Positions 41,305 to 50,470 of a stretch of 64,000 nt of DNA are shown here, in pieces. The stretch's first letter is position 1, and each line of letters starts with the position of its first letter. The position numbers and the translations under genes were made by a program. The notes below the pieces were generated by a model. The model was not told the DNA's origin, did not search any database, and saw nothing but the letters and a program-made list of their open reading frames with translations. The stretch comes from Actinomadura sp. NAK00032 (GTDB lineage: Bacteria > Actinomycetota > Actinomycetes > Streptosporangiales > Streptosporangiaceae), in NCBI RefSeq assembly GCF_013364275.1, contig NZ_CP054932.1, positions 4,464,001-4,528,000 of the forward strand, written 5' to 3'.

Positions 41305-42396
41305 ATGGACACCCCCACACTCCTCGCCCACCTGCGCCGCCACGGCGCGCCCCTCACCCTGCCCCCGGGAGCACCCCTGCGCTGGGACGACGCGCAACTG
41401 CACCGCGCCGCCCACGCCCGCGACGCCGAACGCTACGCGCTGCTCGCCCTGGTGCCCGGTGCGGCGCCCTGGCAGCGCGCCCGCGTGCTGCTGCAGGTCC
41501 TCGCCGCCTCCCAGGCCGGCCTCGGCGACGGCGCCCGCGCCGTGCAGGCCCGCGCCGCCCGGGTGCTGTCCCTCGGACTGCCGCCCGCGCACGTCGTCAC
41601 CGTCCTGCTCGCGCTGCGGCGGCTGCGCGCCAACCACAAGCACACCACCCGCGCCGCGCTCCGGTTCGTCCTGGAGCACCCCGGCGCCGACGCGCTCATC
41701 GCCGCGCGCCGCGCCGCGCTGCGTGACTGCTTCGAGCACGCCCTCGGCGCCGCCGCCGCCCGCGGCTGCGCCCGCCGCATCGCCGCCGGCGACACCGGCT
41801 CGGACTACCTGCGGCGGCGCCTGCTGCGGTTCCTCACCGACCCCGCCGCCGCGCCCGCCCGCGTCCAGGCCCTCTACCGGCCCGGCGACCCCGCCGCGCC
41901 GCCGCCGGACATGCCGGGGGAGCCGGCGCTGCCCCTCGACCGCCCCCTGGACCGGCCCGGCGCGCTCCCGCGCTTCGCCGGGACCGTCGCGCTGGTGCTG
42001 GACGCCCCGGCGCCCGGCCGCGCCCGCCCCGAGGAGGCCGCGCTGCGGGCGGCCCTGGCGCGGGTCTGCGACCGGCTGGAGGTCATCGAGACCGGCGCCG
42101 GCGGCCCGGCCGCCGCCGTCACGGCCGCGCTCGCCGCCGGCCCCGACCTGGTCGCCGTCCTCACCCGCGGCCCCGGCGGCCCCCACGCCGCGACCGCGTT
42201 CCCCGCGGCGGCCCCCGTGGTGTTCTGCCGCGCCCCGGCCCCGCACGGGCCCCGCCGCGACGACCTCGCCGGGCCGCTGCCGTGGCTGCTCGGGCACTGC
42301 GCCGCCGGCGCCCCCTGGCTGCACGCCGCCCTGCACGCCCGCCTGGACGACCTGGAACGCCGCGCCGACGCCCTCACCGCCCGCCTCGCCGCCTGA
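41305..42396 (+). CDS. Hypothetical protein, helical N-terminus plus vWA-like C-terminus
   Basis: 363-aa protein that I cannot assign to a family. Residues about 50-190 are a helical array (RARVLLQVLAASQAGLGDG, VVTVLLALRRLRANHKHTTRAALRFVLEHPG in two blocks) with a striking basic ANHKHTTRA motif. Residues about 215-345 look Rossmann/vWA-like (GTVALVLDAPAPG, LVAVLTRGPGG, PVVFCRAPAP), but the metal-site D-x-S-x-S is absent. The layout recalls TROVE/Ro60-type RNA-binding proteins, which pair helical repeats with vWA, but that is only a structural guess. GGAGG is 9 nt before the ATG. Confidence 0.6.
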   Translation: MDTPTLLAHLRRHGAPLTLPPGAPLRWDDAQLHRAAHARDAERYALLALVPGAAPWQRARVLLQVLAASQAGLGDGARAVQARAARVLSLGLPPAHVVTVLLALRRLRANHKHTTRAALRFVLEHPGADALIAARRAALRDCFEHALGAAAARGCARRIAAGDTGSDYLRRRLLRFLTDPAAAPARVQALYRPGDPAAPPPDMPGEPALPLDRPLDRPGALPRFAGTVALVLDAPAPGRARPEEAALRAALARVCDRLEVIETGAGGPAAAVTAALAAGPDLVAVLTRGPGGPHAATAFPAAAPVVFCRAPAPHGPRRDDLAGPLPWLLGHCAAGAPWLHAALHARLDDLERRADALTARLAA

Positions 42397-42418
42397 CCGC
42401 CCCGCCCGGCGGCGTGCG

Positions 42419-42859
42419 TCAGGCCGGCGCGGCGCCCGGCGCCTGCGCCGCCCCGTCCAGGAACGGCGCCAGGGCCGACCTCACCCGCTCCGGCATCTCC
42501 CGCTTGCCCTTGGACGCCGGGTCGATGAACACGTGCCGCACCTCCCCGTCGGCGATGAGCCGCCCGCCCGCCCGGAACACCGGACGCACCACCATGCTGG
42601 TCGTCCCCAGGCGCGCCACCGGCATCGACACCTCCAGCAGCTCGTCGAACCGGGCGCCCTCCCGGAACCGGACCCGCGCCTCGGCCACCACCAGGTCGTA
42701 GCCCTCGCCCACCATCTCCCCGTAGTCGCCGATCAGCGCCCGCCACATCTCCGTCAGCGCCACGTCGTAGTAGAAGAGGTAGTGGCCGTTGAACACCACG
42801 CCCTGCTGATCGCACTCGCTGTACCGCACCCGCAGCCGATGCGTGAACACCTCACCCAT
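42419..42859 (-). CDS. Acyl-CoA thioesterase, 4HBT (hot-dog) family
   Basis: 146-aa hot-dog fold protein. The 4-hydroxybenzoyl-CoA thioesterase signature is RYSECDQQGVVFNGHYLFYYDVALTEMWR, read in two parts, with the catalytic Asp/Glu in ECDQQG. It probably hydrolyses short or aryl acyl-CoA in the cytoplasm. The ATG at 42859 is preferred over one three codons upstream that abuts the GGGCAGG. Confidence 0.83.
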   Translation of the reverse strand: MGEVFTHRLRVRYSECDQQGVVFNGHYLFYYDVALTEMWRALIGDYGEMVGEGYDLVVAEARVRFREGARFDELLEVSMPVARLGTTSMVVRPVFRAGGRLIADGEVRHVFIDPASKGKREMPERVRSALAPFLDGAAQAPGAAPA

Positions 42860-43031
42860 ACCGGGCATCCTGCCCCATCACGCCCGCCCCCGCGCCCCCC
42901 CGACCTCGACATGCCCGCCACCCGATTTCCATAACGGGTACTTCTGGGAGCTAGAAGAGCCATCTCTTGGACTTATGGCGCGGCGGCGGCCACGCTGGGA
43001 GCCGAAGCAGACCCGACCACGAAGGACGACC

Positions 43032-43403
43032 GTGACCGCGCACGAGAAGGCCATGCGGCCCGAGGACATCACCCGCCTGTTCGTCGAACGCTCCAACGCC
43101 GGGGACGCCGCCGGCGTCGCCGCCCTCTACGAGGAGGACGCGGTCATCGCCTACCCGCCCGGCTCGCGGACCACCGGCCGTGACGCGATCCGCCGGCTGT
43201 GGGAGAAGGTGCTGGCCGCCCGCCCCCGCTTCGAACCCGAGCAGCCCCTGCCCACCCTGGTCAGCGGCGACCTCGCCCTCACCGCCACCCCGCCCCGCGA
43301 CGGCGCCGGAGCCCGCGCCCAGGTCGCCCGCCGCCAGCCCGACGGCTCCTGGCTGCGCGTCCTGGACCAGCCCGAGTTCCTCCCGCCCGGCACCACCCCC
43401 TAA
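43032..43403 (+). CDS. NTF2/SnoaL-like family protein
   Basis: 123-aa cone-shaped fold protein (DUF4440/SnoaL-like). It reads EDITRLFVERSNAGDAAGVAALYEEDAVIAYPPG, in two pieces, then TTGRDAIRRLWEKVLA. Such proteins bind or isomerise small hydrophobic ligands; the specific role is unknown. The GTG at 43032 has AAGGACGACC upstream. It is a single gene. Confidence 0.75.
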   Translation: MTAHEKAMRPEDITRLFVERSNAGDAAGVAALYEEDAVIAYPPGSRTTGRDAIRRLWEKVLAARPRFEPEQPLPTLVSGDLALTATPPRDGAGARAQVARRQPDGSWLRVLDQPEFLPPGTTP

Positions 43404-43468
43404 CCCGCGGCCTCCGGCGGCCGGCGCCCGCGGCGGGGGGCGATCTCCGCTCGGGCGGGCGCTCCGCC

Positions 43469-43690
43469 ATGGTCAACGAGACGACCATGGCTGTAGAACG
43501 GGGACCCGGCGGCCCCGAACGGCTGGGACGGTAGGAGCTGACCGGCCGGCTCGGCGAGGGCGGACAGGGCGTCGTCTACGCCGGGCGCGGCCCGGACGGC
43601 GGGAAGGCGGCCGTCAAGCTGCTGCGCGCCCACGCCGCACGCGACCCGAAGGCGCGCGAGCGGTTCGTGCGCGAGCTCGGCGCGCCGGGC
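43469..43690 (+). pseudogene. Ser/Thr protein kinase, truncated with an amber codon
   Basis: From the ATG at 43469 the frame reads to GPERLGR, then a TAG stop (43532-43534) where protein kinases have Tyr (G-R-Y-x-L). It continues ELTGRLGEGGQGVVYAGR (glycine-rich loop), AAVKLL (the ATP-binding Lys) and AARDPKARERFVRE, after which the kinase similarity ends. Everything from the catalytic loop on is missing. A one-base TAC-to-TAG change plus a large deletion explain it. Confidence 0.7.
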
Positions 43691-43884
43691 CCGCGCGCCG
43701 CACGTCCACCGCCACCCCTACGGCCGGGCCTCCCACGGCCCCGGCCCGCTCGCCCCGCACCCGGCCGGCCGCTGGTCCGGCGTGGCCGGGCGGCGCGGTG
43801 CGGAGCTGAAATCCCGGCAAAGATTGGGCCCGGCGCGGTGCGGGACGTCCGCAATGCCCGATCGGATGCCGTTAACGTGCGGGA

Positions 43885-45123
43885 ATGCCGCAGACGCCCG
43901 GCCCGCCGCCCGGCGACACGCCGGCCTACGCGCCCGCCGACATCCCGCCCGACGCCCCGCCCGGCCCGCCCGGCGGCCCCGGCGGCCCCGGCGCGGACGG
44001 CCGGCCCGGCGGGGAGCGGCCGCAGCGGATGCCGCCCTGGCTGCCCAAGGCGTTCATCCTGGCCGGCGCGACCGTGCTGGCGTTCATGGGCGGGCTGTGG
44101 CTGCTGGAGCGGCTGCGGGACCTGCTGGTGCTCCTGCTGATCTCGCTGTTCCTGGCGTTCGCGATCGAGCCCGCGGTGAACTGGCTGGCCCGCCGCGGCT
44201 GGCGGCGCGGGCTGGCGACCGCGGCGATGTTCGTGGTCGTCGGAGTGCTGCTCGCCGGGTTCCTCGGCGGCATCGGGTCGCTGCTGGCCACCCAGGCCGC
44301 CCACCTGATCGGCGGGTTCCCCGACTACGTCCGCGACGTCATCGGATGGGTGAACTCCACCTTCGGGACCAACCTGTCGCAGCAGACCCTGTTCCAGCGG
44401 CTCCCCACCGTCACCGACACCCTGTCGCGCCACATCACCGGCCTCGCCGGGAACGTGTGGGGCATCGGCACCACCGCGTTCGGCGTCATCTTCAACGCCC
44501 TCGGCGTGCTGCTGTTCACCTTCTACCTGTCGGCCGAAGGGCCCCAGTTCCGCCGGACGGTCTGCTCCCTGCTCCCGCCGCACCGCCAGCGCGAGGTCCT
44601 GCGCGCCTGGGAGATCGCCGTCGACAAGACCGGCGGCTACATCTACTCGCGGGGCCTGCTCGCCCTCATCTCCGGCGTCGCCCACTACGCCGCCATGGCC
44701 GGTCTCGGCGTCCCCTACGCCGCGACGCTCGCGCTGTGGGTCGGGGTGGTGTCGCAGTTCATCCCCGCCGTCGGCACCTACCTCGCCGGCGCGGTGCCCG
44801 TCCTGATCGCGCTCACCGACTCCCCGGCCACCGCCCTGTGGCTGCTGCTGTTCATCCTCGCCTACCAGCAGCTGGAGAACTACCTGCTCCAGCCGCGCAT
44901 CACCGCCCGGACCCTGGACATGCACCCCGCCGTCGCGTTCGGGCTCATCCTCGCCGGCGCCGCCGTCGCCGGGCCCGTCGGGGTGCTGCTGGCCATCCCG
45001 TTCGGCGCCAGCCTCCAGGCGTTCGCCGGCGCCTACGTGCGCCGCTACGACGTCGAGGAGCACCCCCTGACCGAACCCGACGCCCCCGCCGGGCGCTGGT
45101 GGCGGTGGCTGCGCCGCAACTGA
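43885..45123 (+). CDS. AI-2E family transporter
   Basis: 412-aa membrane protein of the TqsA/PerM (AI-2E exporter) family. A Pro-rich cytoplasmic N-terminus (1-50) precedes eight or so membrane segments. Family pieces are LISLFLAFAIEPAVNWLARRGWRRGLAT in two parts, FTFYLSAEGPQFRR, GVVSQFIPAVGTYLAG and YQQLENYLLQPRI. In actinomycetes the substrate is unknown; the name does not imply autoinducer export here. Start at ATG 43885; no clear ribosome binding site. Confidence 0.87.
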   Translation: MPQTPGPPPGDTPAYAPADIPPDAPPGPPGGPGGPGADGRPGGERPQRMPPWLPKAFILAGATVLAFMGGLWLLERLRDLLVLLLISLFLAFAIEPAVNWLARRGWRRGLATAAMFVVVGVLLAGFLGGIGSLLATQAAHLIGGFPDYVRDVIGWVNSTFGTNLSQQTLFQRLPTVTDTLSRHITGLAGNVWGIGTTAFGVIFNALGVLLFTFYLSAEGPQFRRTVCSLLPPHRQREVLRAWEIAVDKTGGYIYSRGLLALISGVAHYAAMAGLGVPYAATLALWVGVVSQFIPAVGTYLAGAVPVLIALTDSPATALWLLLFILAYQQLENYLLQPRITARTLDMHPAVAFGLILAGAAVAGPVGVLLAIPFGASLQAFAGAYVRRYDVEEHPLTEPDAPAGRWWRWLRRN

Positions 45124-45260
45124 CCCCGCCCGCGCGGGCGTCCTTTACCCGACCGTGGGGCGGATCGTCGAGCATTGCCGTGGACGGCGCCGCCCGCCCG
45201 GTCTACCGTGCCAGAAGGAACCTTGATCATCGGGCAGCTCGGGGGCGGGAGGGAGCCGTC

Positions 45261-47132
45261 ATGTACCGTCCCCGCACGCGCCGCCGCCGGTGGCTCGCCG
45301 GGCTCACCGCCGGGACGCTCGCCGCGACCGGCCTCGCCATGGCCGGCCTGCCCGCGGCCGGGCCCGCCGCCATCGGCCCGGCCGCCGCGCAGGCCGCGCC
45401 GCCGCACGGCGGCAAGGACCCCGCGCTGCTGCGGATCCTGCGGTCGATGTCCCTGCGGGACAAGGCCGCGCAGCTGTTCGTCCTGCAGGTCCACGGCACC
45501 AGCGCCACCACCGGCGACCCCGCCGCCGTCGCCGCCAACCGCCGCCTCTACGGCGTCGACAACGCCGCCCAGGTCGTCGCCCGCTACCACCCCGGCGGGT
45601 TCATCTACTACGGCGAGAACGTCACCGGCCCCGCGCAGGTCGCCGCGTTCTCCAACGGCATCCAGCGCGCCGCCCTGGCCCAGCCGCACCGCATCCCCGC
45701 CACCATCGCCACCGACCAGGAGGGCGGCATCGTCGCCCGGATCCAGCCGCCCGCCACCCAGTCGCCCGGCGCGATGGCGCTGGCCGCCGGACGCCGCACC
45801 GGCGACGCCCGGGCCCTCGCCGCCATCACCGGCCGCGAACTGCGCGCCATCGGCATCAACCAGGACTACGCGCCCGACGCCGACGTCAACACCGACCCCG
45901 CCAACCCCGTCATCGGCGTCCGGTCCTTCGGATCCGACCCCGCCCTGGTGTCGGACATGGTCACCGCCCAGATCGGCGGCTACCGGTCCGCGGGCGTCAC
46001 CGCGACCGCCAAGCACTTCCCCGGCCACGGCGACACCACCACCGACTCCCACACCGGCGTCCCCCGCATCGACCACACCCGCGCCGAATGGGAGCGGCTC
46101 GACCTGCCCCCGTTCCGCGCCGCGATCCGGCACGGCGTCGAAGCGATCATGACCGCGCACATCGTCGTGCCGTCGCTGGACCCCTCCGGCGACCCCGCCA
46201 CCCTGTCGCGGCCCATCCTCACCGGCATCCTGCGCGACCGCCTGCACTACCGCGGCGTCATCGTCACCGACGCCCTCGACATGCAGGGCGTCCGCGACAA
46301 GTACGGCGACGAGAACATCCCCGTCCTGGCCCTCAAGGCCGGCGCCGACGTCCTGCTCAAACCGCCGCTGGACGACCACGGCGACGGCGTGTTCCCCCGC
46401 CAGCTCGCCGCCGTCGTCGCCGCCGTCGAGAACGGCGAGCTCACCGAACGGCGCATCGACGAGTCCGTCTACCGGATCCTGGACCTCAAACGCCGCCGCG
46501 GCCTGTTCCGCGACCCCTACGCCGACGCGTCGAAGGTCGCCGAGCGCGTCGGGACGCCCGCGCACCTGGCCGCCGCGCAGCGCGCCGCCGACCGCACCAC
46601 CACCCTGGTCCGCGACGACGCCGGCGTCCTGCCGCTGCGCCCCGGCGCCCGCGACGTCCTGGTCACCGGATGGGGCGTGTCCACCACCGCCGCGCTCGGC
46701 ACCGAACTCGCCCGCCGCGGCGCCACCGCCACCGTCCGCCAGACCGGCATCAGCCCCGGCCCCGCGCAGATCGACCAGGCCGTCGCCGCCGCCCGCGGCA
46801 AGGACCTCGTCGTCGCCGTCACCAACCGCGCCTGGGACATCAAGGAAGAAAACGGCCACAACGGCCCCGGGCAGATGAACCTCGTCAAGGCCCTCCTGGC
46901 CACCGGCACCCCCGTCGTCGTCATCGCCGTCCGCGACCCCTACGACATCGCCTGGTTCCCCGGCGCCCCCACCTACCTGGCCACCTACTCCTACACCGCC
47001 GAGGCGCTGCGCTCGGCCGCCAAGGCGCTGTTCGGGGAGATCGACCCGCGCGGGCGGCTGCCCGTCGCCATCACCGCCCGCGACGACCCCGCGACCGTCC
47101 TCTACCCGTTCGGGCACGGCCTCGGCTACTGA
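45261..47132 (+). CDS. Secreted GH3 family glycosidase (NagZ-like)
   Basis: 623-aa exported glycoside hydrolase family 3 enzyme. A Sec signal (RRRRWLAGLTAGTLAATGLAMAG, in part) is followed by the GH3 TIM barrel with the beta-N-acetylglucosaminidase signature TAKHFPGHGDTTTDSH, the nucleophile loop VIVTDALDMQGV and YAPDADVNTDPANPVIG. A C-terminal (alpha/beta)6 domain is present (TTTLVRDDAGVLPLRPG, YPFGHGLGY). It probably removes N-acetylglucosamine from cell-wall fragments or glycans outside the cell. GGGAGGGAG precedes the ATG; longer open frames upstream run through the permease gene and are discarded. Confidence 0.9.
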   Translation: MYRPRTRRRRWLAGLTAGTLAATGLAMAGLPAAGPAAIGPAAAQAAPPHGGKDPALLRILRSMSLRDKAAQLFVLQVHGTSATTGDPAAVAANRRLYGVDNAAQVVARYHPGGFIYYGENVTGPAQVAAFSNGIQRAALAQPHRIPATIATDQEGGIVARIQPPATQSPGAMALAAGRRTGDARALAAITGRELRAIGINQDYAPDADVNTDPANPVIGVRSFGSDPALVSDMVTAQIGGYRSAGVTATAKHFPGHGDTTTDSHTGVPRIDHTRAEWERLDLPPFRAAIRHGVEAIMTAHIVVPSLDPSGDPATLSRPILTGILRDRLHYRGVIVTDALDMQGVRDKYGDENIPVLALKAGADVLLKPPLDDHGDGVFPRQLAAVVAAVENGELTERRIDESVYRILDLKRRRGLFRDPYADASKVAERVGTPAHLAAAQRAADRTTTLVRDDAGVLPLRPGARDVLVTGWGVSTTAALGTELARRGATATVRQTGISPGPAQIDQAVAAARGKDLVVAVTNRAWDIKEENGHNGPGQMNLVKALLATGTPVVVIAVRDPYDIAWFPGAPTYLATYSYTAEALRSAAKALFGEIDPRGRLPVAITARDDPATVLYPFGHGLGY

Positions 47133-47147
47133 CCCCCGCATTCACCG

Positions 47148-47172
47148 CGCGCGGCCGCGAACCGGCCGCGCG
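47148..47172. terminator. Hairpin terminator between convergent genes
   Basis: Perfect 10-bp stem CGCGCGGCCG/CGGCCGCGCG with a 5-nt loop, between the GH3 gene and the convergent esterase gene. Confidence 0.6.
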
Positions 47173-47266
47173 GACCGGCCGGAAAGACCGCGGGCCCGGC
47201 GCGGGACGGCGGCAGCCGCCCGCACCGGGCCCCAACCTCGCGTTCCAGGCGCGGCTCAGGCGCGCG

Positions 47267-48316
47267 TCACGCCTGCCGCGCGCCGATCGACTTCATCAGC
47301 CCCGGCCAGATGGACTGCGACTCCCGCACCCACGCCGGCCAGTTGTGCCGCCCGTCGCCGTAGATGTGCGCGGTGTAGGGGATCTTCAGCTCGTCCAGCC
47401 GCTTCTTGAAGTCCTTGTTGTTCGCGCCGACCGCGATCTCGCTCAGCAGCCCGATGTCCCACGGCGCCACGTCCGGGTCGCCCGGACCCGGCCGGCCGGT
47501 CGTCCCCGCCGAGAAGAACAGCTGGGTGCCGCGCAGCTTGTCGGCCAGCGAGTACGGGTCGTGCGCCGCCCAGTTGGCGTCGTCGAGCCACGGGACGCCC
47601 CAGATCGCGAACGGGTCCTGCCCGTTGCCGGCGTTGGTGAACATCAGCATCGCCGGCATCCCGATCGAGCGCATCGACAGGATCCCGCTCAGCGACGCCG
47701 CGTACTTGAACATCCCCGGATGCCGCGCCGCGTACGCCATCGCGCCCGCGCCGCCCGAGGAGTTCCCGATCGCCGCGCGCAGCGCGCCCGCGTGGTAGTT
47801 GCGCTCCATCAGCTGGCGCACCTCGGCGGTGTGGAAGGTCTCCCACTTGGGCGACCCGCCCTTGCCGTAGTTGTACCAGTCGGTGTACGAGCCGTTCTCG
47901 CCCTCGGGCATCACCACGATGACGTTGTACTTGGCCGCCCACGCCTCGATGTCGGTGTTCTTGGTCCACGAGGTGTAGTTGTCCTGCCCGCCGTGGAAGG
48001 CGTACAGGATCGGCCACGTCGCCGCCGAGTCCCGCGTCCAGGTCTTCGGCAGCAGGATCCGGGTCTTGACCGACTTGCCCAGCGCCGGGGAGTCGATGGT
48101 GATGTCGACCTCGCGGGTGCCGACCTTGGTCTCCGCGGTGATGCGGGCGCCGTCGTCGGCCTTGGCCGACGGCCCCGCCAAGGCCAGCGCCCGCGCCTGC
48201 GCCGGGACCGTTCCCGCCGTGCCGATCCCGGCGACGAGCACGGCGCCGATGGCGCCGGACGCCAGCGAGCGCCGCCAGCGGACCCGGTGTGACCGACGGC
48301 GGACGGAGGGTGTCAT
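47267..48316 (-). CDS. Secreted esterase, antigen 85/esterase D superfamily
   Basis: 349-aa exported alpha/beta hydrolase of the PF00756 type. The signal peptide has a twin-arginine-like RRSHRVRWRRSLASGAIGAV start and ends near VPAQARA. Motifs are LYAFHGGQDNYTSW (oxyanion region), the nucleophile elbow GNSSGGAGAMAYAARHPG and the catalytic His in GDGRHNWPAW. Relatives include mycolyltransferases and feruloyl or acyl esterases. The ATG at 48316 follows CGAGGTGAG. Confidence 0.85.
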   Translation of the reverse strand: MTPSVRRRSHRVRWRRSLASGAIGAVLVAGIGTAGTVPAQARALALAGPSAKADDGARITAETKVGTREVDITIDSPALGKSVKTRILLPKTWTRDSAATWPILYAFHGGQDNYTSWTKNTDIEAWAAKYNVIVVMPEGENGSYTDWYNYGKGGSPKWETFHTAEVRQLMERNYHAGALRAAIGNSSGGAGAMAYAARHPGMFKYAASLSGILSMRSIGMPAMLMFTNAGNGQDPFAIWGVPWLDDANWAAHDPYSLADKLRGTQLFFSAGTTGRPGPGDPDVAPWDIGLLSEIAVGANNKDFKKRLDELKIPYTAHIYGDGRHNWPAWVRESQSIWPGLMKSIGARQA

Positions 48317-48500
48317 CTGCTCACCTCGCGGATCAGGCCCGACCCCCGGCGGCCGCGCGACTCCGGGAGAGTGTCCTCGCCCCCGCCGAAATGATCTACA
48401 TGTGCGGGTTACAAGAAAAGCGCGCGGCGCTGTGGAGAAGTGAGTCATCCCCGGGGCGGGCGGGCCGTCCCGGGGGAGGCGGGCCGTCGCGCCGCTCCGG

Positions 48501-49334
48501 TCAGCCGGCCGCTTCGGCCAGCAGCGCCGCCAGCGCCGCCGGCTCCGACAGCATCGGCCAGTGCCCGGTCGCCAGCTCCCGGTACCGCCAGCCGGGCCCG
48601 GTCATCGCCGCGAACACCGGATGCCCGTCCTCGCCCAGCCGCCGCACCACCGCCAGCGGGATCGTCGTGGCGATCAGCGTCCGCGGCGTCGCCGGCGGCG
48701 GGTCCGGGCGCGCCGCCGGCTGCGTCGCCGTCCCGAACGGCTGCGGCGTGGCGCGCTCGCGCATCTCCGCCAGCCGCGCGGCGCTCAGCCCCGCCAGGTT
48801 CACCGGGTCCTCGGCCGGGTCGAACGGCGGCACCGGGATCACCCGGCCGCCGCCCTCCTCGGCGACCGCCCGCTCCAGCTCCGCCCGCTCGGCCGGCTCG
48901 TGGAAGTCGATCGCGGCCATCCCGGACGGCATCGGCCCGGTGTCGACGTACACCACGCGCGCGATCCGGCCGGGCATCCGGTCGGCCGCGGCCGTCACCG
49001 CCATGTTCGCGCCGCTGTGCGCGACCAGGACGACCCGCTCCAGCCCGCCGTCCTCGACGACCCGCGCGATGTCGGCGACATGGGTGTCGACGTCGATCCC
49101 GGACACGTCGCCGCCCGCCCGCTCGGCCTGCCCGGACGGCGTGACCGCGTGCACCTCGTGGCCCGCGGCGCGCAGCACCGCCGCGACCTCGTCCCACGCC
49201 CACGCGCCCAGCCAGTACCCGGGGACCAGGACGAACGTCCCCGCCCTCGCCGCCCCGGCCGTCTCAGTCGTCCCGGTCGTCCCGGCCGTCCGGGTCGTCT
49301 CGCTCCGGCCGCCGGTGCTCGCTTCGGTGCCCAT
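48501..49334 (-). CDS. Alpha/beta hydrolase
   Basis: 277-aa alpha/beta-hydrolase fold protein (EstC/HNL-like group). After a 30-residue Thr/Gly-rich tail the fold begins TFVLVPGYWLGAWAWDEVAAVL. The nucleophile elbow is VLVAHSGANM (Ser), and the catalytic His is in LATGHWPMLSEP. Relatives are lactonases, esterases or antibiotic-modifying hydrolases; the substrate is unknown. GAGGAGAGGAC precedes the ATG. It is divergent from a WYL regulator with 83 bp between them, which may control it. Confidence 0.85.
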   Translation of the reverse strand: MGTEASTGGRSETTRTAGTTGTTETAGAARAGTFVLVPGYWLGAWAWDEVAAVLRAAGHEVHAVTPSGQAERAGGDVSGIDVDTHVADIARVVEDGGLERVVLVAHSGANMAVTAAADRMPGRIARVVYVDTGPMPSGMAAIDFHEPAERAELERAVAEEGGGRVIPVPPFDPAEDPVNLAGLSAARLAEMRERATPQPFGTATQPAARPDPPPATPRTLIATTIPLAVVRRLGEDGHPVFAAMTGPGWRYRELATGHWPMLSEPAALAALLAEAAG

Positions 49335-49417
49335 GTCGCGCCGTCCTCTCCTCTTCGGTACGGCACCACGCTACGGTCGATACCGGACAGGACCCGCCCG
49401 GATTAAGTGAGTGACCC

Positions 49418-50431
49418 GTGCCACATTCGTCCCACCCGACGACCCGCGTCCTGGCGATGCTGGAACTGCTGCAGGCCGGGCACCGCCTCGGCGGCGCCGA
49501 ACTCGCCCGCCGGCTCGGCGTGGACGAGCGCACCGTCCGCCGCTACGCCGCCCGCCTGGACGACCTCGGCGTCCCCGTCGTCGCCGACCGCGGCCGCTAC
49601 GGCGGCTACCGGCTCATGCCCGGCTACAAGCTGCCGCCGCTGATGCTCACCGACGACGAGGCCGTCGCCGTCGTCCTGGGCCTGCTCGCCGGACGCCGCA
49701 CCGGCCTGCCCGGGCCCGCCGCCGAGAGCGCCCTGGCCAAGGTGCAGCGCGTCCTGCCCGCCGCGCTGCGCGACCGGGTCCAGGCCCTGCGCGACACCCT
49801 CGGGTTCACCGGCCCCGACCGCACCGCCGGCGGCGGCGCCGGAACCGGCACGGCGCCCGGCACGGCGCCCGGCACGGCTCCCGACACCGGGGCCGTGCTG
49901 ACCCTGGCCTCCGCCGCCCGCGAGCGCCGCCGCGTCCGGCTGCGGTACCGGTCCTGGCGCGGCGAGGAGACCGAACGGGACCTGGACCCCCACGGGCTGG
50001 TGCTGCACTCCGGGCGCTGGTACGTCACCGGCCACGACCACCGCAGCGGCGAGACCCGCACGTTCCGCGTCGACCGGATCGCCTCCGCCGAACCCGGCAC
50101 CGAGCGGTTCGAGGCGCCCGGCGACGCCGACCCCGTCCGCGACGTCCTGCGGTCACTGGCCCGCGTCCCCTACGCCCACGAGGTCGAGGTCGTCCTGCAG
50201 ACCACCCTCGACGAGGCCCGCCGCCGCGTCCCCGCCGCGGTCGCGACCCTGGCCGACAATACCGGCGCAGACGGCGGGGGAGTGCTGATGACCACCCGCG
50301 CCGAACGGCTCGACGGCATGGCCCGGATGCTGGCCGGGCTCGGGTTCCCCTTCATCGTCCGCCGCCCCGCCGAACTGCGCGGCCACGTCCGCGACCTGGC
50401 CCGCGACCTGGCCGAGCAGGCCGACCGGTGA
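49418..50431 (+). CDS. WYL-domain transcriptional regulator (YafY-like)
   Basis: 337-aa regulator. The N-terminal helix-turn-helix (HRLGGAELARRLGVDERTVRRYAARL) is followed by the HTH-linked GYRLMPGYKLPPLMLTDDEAVAV. The WYL domain (RVRLRYRSWRGEETERDLDPHGLVLHSGRWYVTGHD, in parts, then FRVDRI) is followed by the WCX-type C-terminal segment. A GT/APGT repeat (TAPGTAPGTAP) forms the linker. It begins with GTG and probably controls the divergent hydrolase gene. Confidence 0.87.
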   Translation: MPHSSHPTTRVLAMLELLQAGHRLGGAELARRLGVDERTVRRYAARLDDLGVPVVADRGRYGGYRLMPGYKLPPLMLTDDEAVAVVLGLLAGRRTGLPGPAAESALAKVQRVLPAALRDRVQALRDTLGFTGPDRTAGGGAGTGTAPGTAPGTAPDTGAVLTLASAARERRRVRLRYRSWRGEETERDLDPHGLVLHSGRWYVTGHDHRSGETRTFRVDRIASAEPGTERFEAPGDADPVRDVLRSLARVPYAHEVEVVLQTTLDEARRRVPAAVATLADNTGADGGGVLMTTRAERLDGMARMLAGLGFPFIVRRPAELRGHVRDLARDLAEQADR

Positions 50432-50470
50432 CCGCACCGCCGCGGGCGCCCCGGGCGAGCGCGGCGCGCC

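Noticed and set aside
43576..45063. Minus-strand frame opposite the AI-2E permease
   Set aside because: Composition of a shadow frame (Gly/Glu/Gln-rich); the plus strand is a clear membrane protein.
49845..49890. Short direct repeats (GGCACGGCGCCC type) as a possible CRISPR or regulatory repeat
   Set aside because: They encode an in-frame TAPG linker of the WYL regulator and have no spacer structure.
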